A DNA stretch of 64,000 nucleotides from Colwellia chukchiensis (GTDB lineage: Bacteria; Pseudomonadota; Gammaproteobacteria; Enterobacterales; Alteromonadaceae), in NCBI RefSeq assembly GCF_002104455.1, contig NZ_NBOC01000006.1, positions 1-64,000 on the forward strand, written 5' to 3'. Below the pieces are notes generated by a model that worked only from the letters and a program-made list of their open reading frames with translations, ran no database searches and was not told where the DNA came from. A program made the position numbers and the translations under genes. This document shows positions 15,292-24,072 of this stretch, in pieces. Numbering within the stretch: position 1 is the first letter of the stretch; every line of letters starts with the position of its first letter.

Positions 15292-15552
15292 GGGGCTGTT
15301 GATCTTTCATGGTTGATATTTATTCAATTTTAAACCGCTTTAAACGCGGCGCGAGCATTGAATAATCGTTAGGCTATTTAAAAAGCAAGCAACAAAGCGT
15401 ACATGCGTTTTAAATGCACCTAACGGCAGCACTGGTATGAAATTGATACGGCGTTATCACCTGTTCGTGTAGCTCGCTGCACGCCACAGCATCTGCCTTG
15501 TCTAAATACACACAAGTCGCTGTAAAGGTCATTTCGAAAGATCAACAGACCC
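15292..15552. mobile_element. MITE-like element, 261 bp with 17-bp terminal inverted repeats
   Basis: The left end GGGGCTGTTGATCTTTC and the right end GAAAGATCAACAGACCC are inverted repeats matching at 16 of 17 positions. The 227 bp between them hold no transposase and no credible gene, but contain an internal inverted repeat (CGTTAGG..ATTTAAAA at about 15369-15387 against TTTTAAAT..CCTAACG at about 15411-15426). These are the marks of a nonautonomous miniature transposon. No clear target duplication is visible. It lies between the lysC riboswitch and the elyC-like gene, and its right end is 20 bp before that gene's ATG, so it probably supplies part of the gene's leader. Nothing else is seen in 15072-15291. 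Confidence 0.6.
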
Positions 15553-15571
15553 AAGTATTGGAGTTTTAAAG

Positions 15572-16324
15572 ATGGATTTATTTTTATTAAAAAAGCTCAT
15601 TAGCTTTATGATCATGCCGCTGAGTATTATTGTTTTCCTATTATTGATGGCAATTATTTTTTTTCGTGCCAAACCTAAACTTAGTTTTACTGCTTTAGTT
15701 AGCGCTAGTGCGTTATTAATCTTTACGACCTTACCGCCAATCTCAGATCGCTTAATGGCTCCTTTAGAAAACAATTACCCTGCATTTACACAAAGTAAGC
15801 AAGCGCTTGATTATATTATTGTCTTAGGCGGAGTACACACCACAGTGGCTGGCTTGCCGGCCACTAGTCAGTTAAAGTCAAGTTCGTTAGAGCGCCTTGT
15901 TGAGGCAGTTCGAATTTACCGACTGCATCCAGAAGCACAAATGATCACCTCAGGCTTTACTGGCGGCGATGAAAGCTCTAATGCAGAAAAGGTCAAACAA
16001 GCCGCGATATTATTAGGGGTGCCCGCTCATAAAATATTAACGGAAAACTTTCCTAAAGATACTGAAGAAGAAGCACAATTAATTGCACCTAGGGTAATCA
16101 ACAAACATGTCGCTTTAGTCACCAGCGCTAATCATATGCCGCGCGCTATGGCCTACTTTGAGCAATATGGTGTTAACGCCATTGCAGCGCCTGCTAGCCC
16201 TTGGGTAAAACGTAATAACCAAACCCCTTGGTCATATTACTTCCCCAATGCCAAAAAGTTGCAGCAAACCACGACCGCATGGCATGAAACACTTGGCCGC
16301 ATAGTGCAGTGGTTTAATCGCTAA
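15572..16324 (+). CDS. elyC: ElyC/YdcF-family envelope protein (DUF218)
   Basis: A 250-aa protein with two N-terminal membrane helices (about 8-30 and 37-55) and a DUF218 domain from about residue 80: LDYIIVLGG, a conserved Ser-rich segment (SSSLERLVEAVRIYR), ITSGFTGG, NFPKDTEEEA and LVTSANHMPRAM. The two-helix form with these motifs is the ElyC type, linked in E. coli to peptidoglycan and undecaprenyl-phosphate metabolism at low temperature. GGAG lies 10 bases before the ATG. The symbol rests on domain layout. Confidence 0.8.
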   Translation: MDLFLLKKLISFMIMPLSIIVFLLLMAIIFFRAKPKLSFTALVSASALLIFTTLPPISDRLMAPLENNYPAFTQSKQALDYIIVLGGVHTTVAGLPATSQLKSSSLERLVEAVRIYRLHPEAQMITSGFTGGDESSNAEKVKQAAILLGVPAHKILTENFPKDTEEEAQLIAPRVINKHVALVTSANHMPRAMAYFEQYGVNAIAAPASPWVKRNNQTPWSYYFPNAKKLQQTTTAWHETLGRIVQWFNR

Positions 16325-16404
16325 TAGCCAACAAGCGTTTTACCCGCATAGGCAGCGTATATACCCTATTGAACTTAATATCCGACGCAAAAGCGCCGAC
16401 ACCA

Positions 16405-17163
16405 TCAAGCTGGGTTATCAATATCAATAAATTTCGCCTCGACTGGCAAATGCTGATTAAAATGTGCCGCGAGCGCTTTGGCGCCGTAGCGCTCAGTTGC
16501 GTGGTGACCCGCACAATAAAAATGAATATCCATTTCTCGAGCAACATGCGTTGTTTGCTCAGACACTTCACCGCTAATAAAGGCATCTATGCCCTGCTCT
16601 GCCGCCAACTCAATATAACCTTGTCCGCCACCGCTGCACCAAGCCACTGTCTTAATCGCTTTATTTGATGGGGCAGCAATATGCATACAGGCTCGATTTA
16701 ATTGCTGATTAATACGCTGTTCAAGTTGTTGTGGCAATAATGGTGTTGAAAAGTCGCCGCGTACCGCTACGCTGAGTTCATTACCAACTTCTAATGGCGC
16801 AACATTATCAATGGAAAATAGCTTAGCTAACTGGGCGTTATTCCCTAAGCTAGGGTGGATATCTAAAGGTAAATGATAAGCAAATAGGTTAATATTGTTT
16901 GTTAACAAGGCTTTAATACGATTATGCTTCATTCCGCGAATGACATAGCTTTCATTTTTCCAAAAAAAACCATGATGCACCACTAAGGCATCGGCTTTTT
17001 CTGCAATGGCTTGCTCAATTAAAGCTTGCGTGGCCGTAACACCTGTGATCACTTTTTTAATCACAGCACTGCCTTGCACTTGTAAACCGTTAGGGCAAAA
17101 ATCTTTAATTTGTTCTGGTTTTAATAAGGTATTTAAATAACTTTCAAATTCTTCACGTTGCAT
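16405..17163 (-). CDS. Nif3-like dinuclear metal-centre protein (YbgI family)
   Basis: A 252-aa protein of the Nif3/YbgI/GTP-cyclohydrolase-1-like family, which forms a hexameric ring with two metal ions per subunit; its true substrate is not settled. Metal ligands are seen in ADALVVHHGFFW (HH), YHLPLDIH and the C-terminal FYCAGHHATERYG. The start at 17163 (MQREEF) matches the family better than the open extension to 17202. It lies 20-60 bp after the yafS-like methyltransferase on the same strand and is probably co-transcribed with it. Confidence 0.85.
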   Translation of the reverse strand: MQREEFESYLNTLLKPEQIKDFCPNGLQVQGSAVIKKVITGVTATQALIEQAIAEKADALVVHHGFFWKNESYVIRGMKHNRIKALLTNNINLFAYHLPLDIHPSLGNNAQLAKLFSIDNVAPLEVGNELSVAVRGDFSTPLLPQQLEQRINQQLNRACMHIAAPSNKAIKTVAWCSGGGQGYIELAAEQGIDAFISGEVSEQTTHVAREMDIHFYCAGHHATERYGAKALAAHFNQHLPVEAKFIDIDNPA

Positions 17164-17222
17164 GGGGTTTTCTGACCTCAAGTTATAAGTGTATTGTGTC
17201 AAGAGCTATTGGCTGCTATGAC

Positions 17223-17981
17223 TTAGGTAATTTTATGATTATTTTTTCTAGAAGAGTTCATACTCGGCACTTTCACTGGTTCAAAACTCGGTCCTAGTTG
17301 CCACTTCGCTTTTATTGGCGTTAACGGTAACTGGCGCTTTTTAGCAATAACCGCATAAACAGAGCCAAAACTTGGCAAAAATCGTGCGGCTATATGCTGC
17401 CAATAGCGACTAAAAGGGCCTTGTGATACTTTGCCCACCAAAGAAGAGTGCAAAAAGCGCTGATCAAGCTGAATTTCATACCCCATTAAGTGTAACCAAT
17501 CTTTTACCCGCATCGGCGAAAATAGTCTCTCATTCCATGGCGCTTGTTTGCGACGATAAGGCACAAATTGGTTTAAGCCAGCGAGACTCATGGCATTAAA
17601 GCCTGTGATCACCAAGTAACCATTAGGGATCAAAACCCGATTAGCCTCGCGCAGCACATGGTGCGGGTCCAATGAAAACTCCAACGCGTGCGATAAAACA
17701 CAAACATCAATACTATGTTGCAACAAAGGTAAATCATCAATATCAGCGATAATATCGGCGTTTGCTAACTTATTGCTCAAGGTTAATTGATGCTTAATCG
17801 GGCTTTCTTCGCTATTTATCGCGTCGCTTAATGCGCCAATTTTTAATAAATGATAGCCGAAAAACTTTGCCCACCAAGGTGATAAGACTTGATTGATATT
17901 GCCGACAATCAATTCACCATTAGGAATATCAAGCCATGACTGTGGATAGTGAGGCTGGCGAAACGCAAGTGCTGGTTTCAT
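17223..17981 (-). CDS. SAM-dependent methyltransferase (YafS-like)
   Basis: A 252-aa class I methyltransferase of the methyltransferase-11 type. The glycine-rich loop is degenerate, but the later motifs are clear: ADIIADIDDLPLLQHSIDVCVLSHALEFSLDPHHVLREANRVLIPNGYLVITGFN. It is divergent from gloB by about 60 bp, the same neighbour relation as E. coli yafS and gloB, which supports the YafS name. Substrate unknown. The C-terminal tail is basic (SSRKNNHKIT). Confidence 0.75.
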   Translation of the reverse strand: MKPALAFRQPHYPQSWLDIPNGELIVGNINQVLSPWWAKFFGYHLLKIGALSDAINSEESPIKHQLTLSNKLANADIIADIDDLPLLQHSIDVCVLSHALEFSLDPHHVLREANRVLIPNGYLVITGFNAMSLAGLNQFVPYRRKQAPWNERLFSPMRVKDWLHLMGYEIQLDQRFLHSSLVGKVSQGPFSRYWQHIAARFLPSFGSVYAVIAKKRQLPLTPIKAKWQLGPSFEPVKVPSMNSSRKNNHKIT

Positions 17982-18041
17982 TATATTAAAGGTTATAAAA
18001 AATCAGTATAATCATGCTATCAGTATACTCAGGAGCCCACC

Positions 18042-18851
18042 ATGGCGCAAAGTGAAGAGACGACAAATATGCAAGTTTCCATGATCAAAGCCTTTACCGA
18101 TAATTATATCTGGGCGATAAGCTCAAATGCGACAAATAAAATAGCACTGGTAGATCCCGGTGATGCCGATGTTTGTATCAATTTTATTAAACAACAAGGT
18201 GTACAATTATCGAGCATATTAATCACTCATCATCATGCTGATCATGTTGGCGGCATTGAGGAACTGGTGGCTTATTGCCAAAGCAATGGTTGGCCAATAA
18301 CAGTTTATGGACCCAAAAACGAAAATATCCCTGATCGTAACGTTGCCCTTAGTGATGAAGATAAGATAACGCTCGATGACTTAGGTTTTGAATTTTCTAT
18401 TATTGGTGTGCCTGGACATACCAGCGGCCATATTGCTTATTTATCACAAGACAACCTATTTTGCGGAGATACCTTGTTTTCAGCCGGTTGCGGCAGATTA
18501 TTTGAAGGTACGCCGGCACAAATGCTTAACTCGTTAGAAAAACTCAGTGCATTACCAGAGCGTACGCGGGTTTATTGTGCACATGAATACACCTTAGCGA
18601 ATCTTAATTTTGCCCTGACGGTTGAACCCACTAACAGTGAGCTAATCCATTACTACAACAAGGTAATAAAATTACGCGAACAAGGCACTGCGACCATACC
18701 AACGTCTATCTTATTGGAAAAGAAGATCAATCCATTTTTGCGTTGTCACACCAACAGCATGTTAGAAAGCGTTACGGATCTGAGTGGTGAAATTGTAGCC
18801 GATAAGCTAACCGCATTTACCATTATTCGTACCTTAAAAGATAAGTTTTAA
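18042..18851 (+). CDS. gloB: Hydroxyacylglutathione hydrolase (glyoxalase II)
   Basis: A 269-aa metallo-beta-lactamase-fold enzyme that hydrolyses S-lactoylglutathione to lactate and glutathione, the second step of methylglyoxal detoxification. The metal-binding motif THHHADH is at 62-68; further ligands are in GHTSGHIAY, FCGDTLFSAGCGRLFEG and AHEYTLANLNFA. AGGAG lies 7 bases before ATG 18042, so that start is kept although Met10 is closer to other GloB starts. mltD follows about 80 bp downstream, as in E. coli and related genomes. Confidence 0.95.
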   Translation: MAQSEETTNMQVSMIKAFTDNYIWAISSNATNKIALVDPGDADVCINFIKQQGVQLSSILITHHHADHVGGIEELVAYCQSNGWPITVYGPKNENIPDRNVALSDEDKITLDDLGFEFSIIGVPGHTSGHIAYLSQDNLFCGDTLFSAGCGRLFEGTPAQMLNSLEKLSALPERTRVYCAHEYTLANLNFALTVEPTNSELIHYYNKVIKLREQGTATIPTSILLEKKINPFLRCHTNSMLESVTDLSGEIVADKLTAFTIIRTLKDKF

Positions 18852-18930
18852 GGCGATTTATCGGTCATTATCTTGAATAAACATGGCAAATAAGTGACAC
18901 TGGCGACAAGTAAATTTATATAGATATTCC

Positions 18931-20583
18931 ATGAAGTACATAACATTATCAATTGCAGCGGTAATGCTGTTATCCGGCTGCCAATCAGTACTAAAACAAA
19001 ATAACGCGCAAAATCATGACACTAACGCCGATGCTCAGGCATTAATCGACGTGGCCTCTGCGGTTGAAATCAATCAAGCCTTACTAAAAGATGAAGCGTT
19101 AGATATTATTCATCCCATCGCAGACGGTGACATCGACCTAGGTAAAAAGGGCCAAGAAAGCTATATAAGTAACGATGTATGGCAAAGAATACGCACTAAT
19201 CTTAGCTTTGAAATACCTGAAAACCCACGTATCACCGCACAACGTAACTGGTTTTTAAAACACCCAAGTTATCTCAATCGTGTTGCTAAACGTGCTGAGC
19301 CATTTTTGTTTTATATTGTCGAAGCCATTGAAGCGAATAACATACCGGTAGAGATTGCCCTATTACCCATAGTTGAAAGTGCCTTTGATCCTTTTGCGTA
19401 CTCCCATGGCCGTGCGTCAGGAATGTGGCAGTTTGTACCAGCAACAGGTAAGCGCTTTGGCATGAAGCAAAACTGGTGGTATGACGGAAGACGTGATGTT
19501 GTCGCCTCGACCCAAGGTGCGATTAAGTACTTGCAATATTTACATCAATTTTTTGATGGCGACTGGATGCTAGCTTTAGCCGCTTATAATTCAGGCGAAG
19601 GTCGGGTGCAACGAGCGGTAAGAAACAACAAGAAGAAAAATCTAGCTACAGATTTTTGGTCGTTAGATCTACCTAAAGAAACCCGCGCTTATGTACCTAA
19701 ATTACTGGCATTAGCCGATATTGTTAAGCGCAGTGACGAGTTAAAAATAAAGCTACATGAAATTGACAATAGTGCGGTGATCAGCAAAGTTAATATTGGC
19801 TCACAACTTGACCTTGCTAAAGCAGCGCAACTTGCCGAATTGCCGTTAATCGAATTGCAACGACTTAATCCGGGCTTTAACCGCTGGGCTACAGATCCCG
19901 ATGGCCCACACTATTTATTATTGCCAAACCATAAAGTCGCCACATTTAAACAGGGGCTTGCCAAGTTATCACCAAATGAGCGCTTAGCGTGGCAACGTTA
20001 CAAAATTAAAAATGGTGATAGCTTAGGAAAAATTGCCCAAAGCTTTAACACTGAAATTGCCTTGATCAAACAAGTGAATAACATCAAAGGCACGCAAATT
20101 AGAGCCGGAAAGTATTTATTGATCCCTGTCGCTACCGCTTCTTTAGACAGCTATTTATTATCACAAAATCAGCGCCTAGCAAAAACACAAAATAAAGTAT
20201 TGGCAGGTGAAAAACGTATTCATCTCGTCAAAGCCGGTGATACCCTGTGGGATATTGGTCGTACCTATAAGGTGTCCACCCGCAGCATTGCAAAATGGAA
20301 TGGCATGGCTCCACGCGATACCATTAAACTGGGTCAAAAACTGGTTATCTGGCAAAAAACCACCAGCAAAAACTTACTCAGTGCTAACCAAGCACAAAAT
20401 GAGCAAGCAATAATGCGCAATATTAATTATCGTGTGCGCAAAGGTGACTCTTTCGCGCGTATTGCGGATAAATTTAATGTTTCAATCAAAGATATTGAAC
20501 GTTGGAATAGCCTAAGCCGAAAAAAATATTTACAACCGGGGCAAATGTTAAAGCTATCGGTAGACGTTACCAATAACATTTAA
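18931..20583 (+). CDS. mltD: Membrane-bound lytic transglycosylase D with three LysM repeats
   Basis: A 550-aa lipoprotein that cleaves peptidoglycan glycan strands to 1,6-anhydro ends. The signal ends in the lipobox LLSGC (Cys17). The SLT domain has the catalytic Glu149 in PIVESAFDPFAYS and the following GMWQFVPATG and YNSGEG motifs. Three LysM glycan-binding repeats follow, at about 361-400 (KIKNGDSLGKIA), 430-472 (HLVKAGDTLWDIG) and 500-543 (YRVRKGDSFARIA). A strong terminator ends the transcript 25 bp downstream. Confidence 0.95.
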   Translation: MKYITLSIAAVMLLSGCQSVLKQNNAQNHDTNADAQALIDVASAVEINQALLKDEALDIIHPIADGDIDLGKKGQESYISNDVWQRIRTNLSFEIPENPRITAQRNWFLKHPSYLNRVAKRAEPFLFYIVEAIEANNIPVEIALLPIVESAFDPFAYSHGRASGMWQFVPATGKRFGMKQNWWYDGRRDVVASTQGAIKYLQYLHQFFDGDWMLALAAYNSGEGRVQRAVRNNKKKNLATDFWSLDLPKETRAYVPKLLALADIVKRSDELKIKLHEIDNSAVISKVNIGSQLDLAKAAQLAELPLIELQRLNPGFNRWATDPDGPHYLLLPNHKVATFKQGLAKLSPNERLAWQRYKIKNGDSLGKIAQSFNTEIALIKQVNNIKGTQIRAGKYLLIPVATASLDSYLLSQNQRLAKTQNKVLAGEKRIHLVKAGDTLWDIGRTYKVSTRSIAKWNGMAPRDTIKLGQKLVIWQKTTSKNLLSANQAQNEQAIMRNINYRVRKGDSFARIADKFNVSIKDIERWNSLSRKKYLQPGQMLKLSVDVTNNI

Positions 20584-20607
20584 CGCGATAAAATAGTTAC
20601 CCACAAT

Positions 20608-20642
20608 AAAAAGCGCTAATTGGCATGATTAGCGCTTTTTTT
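20608..20642 (+). terminator. Intrinsic terminator after mltD
   Basis: AAAAAGCGCTAAT, a 7-base loop, ATTAGCGCTTTTTTT: a 13-bp stem and a long T-run, placed 25 bp after the mltD stop and just before the end of the opposing gene, which it can also serve. Confidence 0.9.
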
Positions 20643-20652
20643 GGTTCTTATA

Positions 20653-21843
20653 CTAGAGTGCAGAAACACCTTGGGTAATAATGCCTTTGGTTTGATTAAC
20701 AATATCCATCAATGCTTGTTGATCAAAGGCTTTAATTTTCGGGGTATGTATATGGCCAACAGGCAAGCTCAAATTATACTTGTCGCGCAATAAGATACTA
20801 CGATAAGAAATCTCATTCGACAAATAGCCACCACCTGAGCCAGTTACCGAGGTATGCTTGATAATATCCGATAACGATTGCGCGTTCACTGTGCCGCCAG
20901 CGAGTGTTGAAACTTTACGGTTATCATGCACTTGATATTTTCCTAACGCTTTCTTCATTGCTGATACTGGCAAACTAAACTCGACAAATTCAGGCCCAGA
21001 TAAAGGCTTGCCTTTTAGCTGCGGCACTAATGGCGTACTTTTTGTTGCGCCGGTCAAGACATTTTGGTTATCGGGTGCATTGGCGCTGCGCCTGAGCGCA
21101 GGAAAACGTTCTAAATCAAAATCTTCTCTTCCCATGCTCACGGTTAATACCATATCAACCGATTTTTGTTGCACATAAGGGGTTAGCATTTCTTCTATCA
21201 TGCCCTGATCAAAGTCAGCAAAACGCACTGGCACAATCAGCACTTCAATTTCTGCGGTTTGTCCATTAATGCTGACAACGACATCATCAAGCGCTAAAGC
21301 GACAACACCTGAAGGGTTACTTTGATCTATATGGCGATCAAGAAAAAAAGGGTCAAAACCCGTCAATAATATTTTTTTATCTGCATTTTTATTAAAATTA
21401 ATATCTTGTTGACCACGAGATAATAGCTCCAGAGTCCACAACAGCTTATGTTGTTGGTTGGCAAATAATTCGGCAAATGCAGGAGCGGAGCGTAACGCCT
21501 TGGTCATTTGTAAGCGCGCCCAATATAATGGCCGATCATCATAATCATTTAATTGATTAAACGATGTTTTGGCATCAAGCCAAAGGGCACTGCCATGACG
21601 CATAGTTAATTGCGTCAGCGCGGTATAATTATTGGCGCGATTAACTTGTTGACGGTAACTGTCTACCCGTTGAGAAAGCCGATTAGCTATCTCAGGCATC
21701 AGTGCAACCGCTTTTTTAATGCGTAACTCTTCTACCGTTAATACCGTTTTATCAAGCACTTGTGCCTTGCTAAAGGTGGCTACGAACAAGGATACTATTG
21801 CGATAGACAAACTCGACTTTTTTAATTTATCAGTTCTGAACAT
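20653..21843 (-). CDS. Secreted pyroglutamyl-peptidase-like protein with catalytic Cys replaced by Ser
   Basis: A 396-aa exported protein; ATG 21843 is chosen over TTG 21861. The signal peptide ends near FSKA-QVLD (residue 28); an N-terminal helical region of about 135 residues is unlike anything I recognise. From residue 160 or so it follows peptidase family C15: LLTGFDPF..........NPSG, VSMGREDFDLERF (the catalytic Glu), and VGHIHTP (the catalytic His). In the nucleophile motif, normally GxxxCNxxxY, it reads GGYLSNEISY, with Ser342 where Cys is expected. It may be a serine-type variant, an inactive binder or a different hydrolase. Cytoplasmic C15 enzymes have about 215 residues, so export plus an extra domain is also unusual. 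Confidence 0.7.
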   Translation of the reverse strand: MFRTDKLKKSSLSIAIVSLFVATFSKAQVLDKTVLTVEELRIKKAVALMPEIANRLSQRVDSYRQQVNRANNYTALTQLTMRHGSALWLDAKTSFNQLNDYDDRPLYWARLQMTKALRSAPAFAELFANQQHKLLWTLELLSRGQQDINFNKNADKKILLTGFDPFFLDRHIDQSNPSGVVALALDDVVVSINGQTAEIEVLIVPVRFADFDQGMIEEMLTPYVQQKSVDMVLTVSMGREDFDLERFPALRRSANAPDNQNVLTGATKSTPLVPQLKGKPLSGPEFVEFSLPVSAMKKALGKYQVHDNRKVSTLAGGTVNAQSLSDIIKHTSVTGSGGGYLSNEISYRSILLRDKYNLSLPVGHIHTPKIKAFDQQALMDIVNQTKGIITQGVSAL

Positions 21844-22185
21844 TAATCTCTCTTTAATCAAGTTATCGACATGAAATCCGACTGGACTTCAACATATTCA
21901 ATTGTTTATTTGGCAGTTTAAGGGATCACAAATGTTAAAACTAGCGCTAAATTGGACGATTAAAAACACTTTTTTAAACTTTCACTAAAATAGAGTAAAA
22001 ATTCTATTGATTTTTTATAAAATGCTGTCAAAGTGTCGGTACAGCATATGTTGCTGTGCGATTACTTTTCGGTAAAAACTCTTATTTTTTACTTCAGAGC
22101 ATTACGCACCTTCCCTTCAGGTTATCTCCTGATGTGGTTCTTGCTGACAATTTGTCATTCATAAATATAAAGGGGTAGCACTTCA
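21844..22185. other. Divergent intergenic region upstream of asnB
   Basis: 342 bp between two divergent genes. I see A/T-rich promoter-like sequence and a small hairpin (TCAGG...CCTGA near 22118-22134) in the asnB leader, but no recognised riboswitch, T-box or gene. Confidence 0.3.
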
Positions 22186-23850
22186 ATGTGTTCGATTTTT
22201 TGTATATTAGATATTAAAACCGGTGCCGATGCACTACGTCCAAAAGCTTTAGAATATTCTCGTTTATTACGTCATCGTGGTCCAGATTGGTCTGGCATCT
22301 ACAATAACGACAAGGCGATACTCGTTCATGAACGCTTAGCTATTGTCGATACTGAACATGGTGCGCAGCCACTATATAGCAGTGACAAATCTTTGATACT
22401 AGCAGTAAATGGTGAGATTTATAATCATAAAGCCTTAGCCAGTCATCATACACCAGACTATGACTTTCAAACGGCTTCTGATTGTGAAGTGATCATTCCA
22501 CTGTATGAAAAGTTTGGTAGTGACTTTGTTGATAAACTTCAAGGTATGTTTGCGTTTTGTTTATATAACGAAAAAGACAATAGTTACTTAATCGCACGTG
22601 ATCATATTGGCATTATTCCGTTATATACCGGTTATGATGAAGACGGCAACTTTTATGTTGCCTCAGAAATGAAGGCCTTAATGCCAATTTGTAAAACCGT
22701 TGCTGAGTTTCCTCCCGGTCACATTTTAGATAGTAAAGTAGGTAAACTGACTAAATACTATCAACGTAACTGGCAAAAGTATTCTGCCATCAAAGATAAC
22801 AATACCAGCAAAGAAAAGTTACGCGAAGCATTAGAAGATTCGGTAAAAAGCCACCTTATGACCGATGTGCCCTACGGTGTATTGCTTTCTGGCGGCCTGG
22901 ACTCCTCATTAATTTCAGCAATAACACAAAAATTTGCCGCGCGTCGAATTGAAGAAAACGACTTATCTGAAGCTTGGTGGCCCAAAGTTCATTCTTTTGC
23001 CTGTGGCTTGGCGGGATCGCCAGACTTAGTTGCTGCACAAACAGTAGCGGATAGCATAGGCACCATACACCATAGCGTTGTTTTCACTGAGCAAGAAGGT
23101 ATAGATGCATTAAAAGAAGTGATTTATCATTTAGAAACTTATGATGTCACCACCATTCGCGCGTCAACACCTATGTATTTAATGGCGAGAAAAATCAAAG
23201 CCATGGGCATAAAAATGGTACTTTCAGGCGAAGGGGCCGATGAGATATTTGGCGGCTATTTATACTTTCATAAAGCACCAAATGCCGAAGAGTTTCATAA
23301 TGAGTTATTACGCAAACTCGATAAACTGCACATGTACGACTGCTTGCGCGCAAACAAGTCAATGTCGGCATGGGGTATTGAAGCGCGTGTTCCGTTTTTG
23401 GATAAAAACTTTATGGATGTTGCCATGCGCATTAACCCTGCGGATAAAATGTGTGGCAATGGTAAGATGGAGAAAGCGATCTTACGCTCATCTTTTGAAG
23501 GTTATTTACCAAAAGAAATTTTATGGCGTCAGAAAGAGCAGTTTTCAGACGGTGTTGGTTATTCCTGGATTGATGGCTTAAAAGCCCATATTGAAAGCCA
23601 AGTTAGCGACCAACAGTTAGCTAACGCAGCATTTAAGTTTCCTGTGAATACCCCAGACACCAAAGAAGCGTATTTTTATCGTTGTATTTTTGAGCAACAC
23701 TTTCCATTACCCTCTGCAGCCGAGTGTGTGCCGGGCGGTAAGTCCGTTGCCTGTAGCACGCCAGAAGCATTAGCGTGGGATGAAAGCTTTGCCAATATGG
23801 CCGATCCGTCAGGTCGCGCTGTGCAAAGTGTTCACCATGATAGCTATTAA
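22186..23850 (+). CDS. asnB: Asparagine synthetase B (glutamine-hydrolysing)
   Basis: A 554-aa enzyme making asparagine from aspartate, ATP and glutamine. Cys2 (MCSIFCILD) is the nucleophile of the glutaminase domain once Met is removed; RHRGPDWSG, the AVNGEIYNH loop and the DCEVIIPLY motif follow. The synthetase half carries the PP-loop SGGLDSSLIS near residue 235 and SGEGADEIFGGY. Length equals E. coli AsnB. AGGGG lies 11 bases before ATG. Followed by a strong terminator; monocistronic. Confidence 0.97.
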   Translation: MCSIFCILDIKTGADALRPKALEYSRLLRHRGPDWSGIYNNDKAILVHERLAIVDTEHGAQPLYSSDKSLILAVNGEIYNHKALASHHTPDYDFQTASDCEVIIPLYEKFGSDFVDKLQGMFAFCLYNEKDNSYLIARDHIGIIPLYTGYDEDGNFYVASEMKALMPICKTVAEFPPGHILDSKVGKLTKYYQRNWQKYSAIKDNNTSKEKLREALEDSVKSHLMTDVPYGVLLSGGLDSSLISAITQKFAARRIEENDLSEAWWPKVHSFACGLAGSPDLVAAQTVADSIGTIHHSVVFTEQEGIDALKEVIYHLETYDVTTIRASTPMYLMARKIKAMGIKMVLSGEGADEIFGGYLYFHKAPNAEEFHNELLRKLDKLHMYDCLRANKSMSAWGIEARVPFLDKNFMDVAMRINPADKMCGNGKMEKAILRSSFEGYLPKEILWRQKEQFSDGVGYSWIDGLKAHIESQVSDQQLANAAFKFPVNTPDTKEAYFYRCIFEQHFPLPSAAECVPGGKSVACSTPEALAWDESFANMADPSGRAVQSVHHDSY

Positions 23851-23916
23851 GCTTAGCTTGCAGTTAAGATCAGTGCAGTTACAAGGATAAATACCTTGAG
23901 CTTAAACAAAGTAAGA

Positions 23917-23945
23917 GAAAACCGACGAATTTCGTCGGTTTTTTT
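23917..23945 (+). terminator. Intrinsic terminator after asnB
   Basis: AAAACCGACGAA then TTCGTCGGTTTTTTTT: a compact G/C stem with T-run, 66 bp after the asnB stop. Confidence 0.9.
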
Positions 23946-24072
23946 GTACAAAATATACTAAATATTATAAAGTTACTGCCAACTGTACTTTTATCATCAC
24001 GCTATTGAAATGATCACTGTCGCCATCGAGCTGAATAAATCGCCCAATAGCTTTTATTTGTAGGAACTGCTC

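Noticed and set aside
15529-15774. 81-codon minus-strand open frame
   Set aside because: Overlaps the MITE end and the start of the elyC-like gene on the other strand; lysine-rich low-complexity shadow of A/T-rich sequence.
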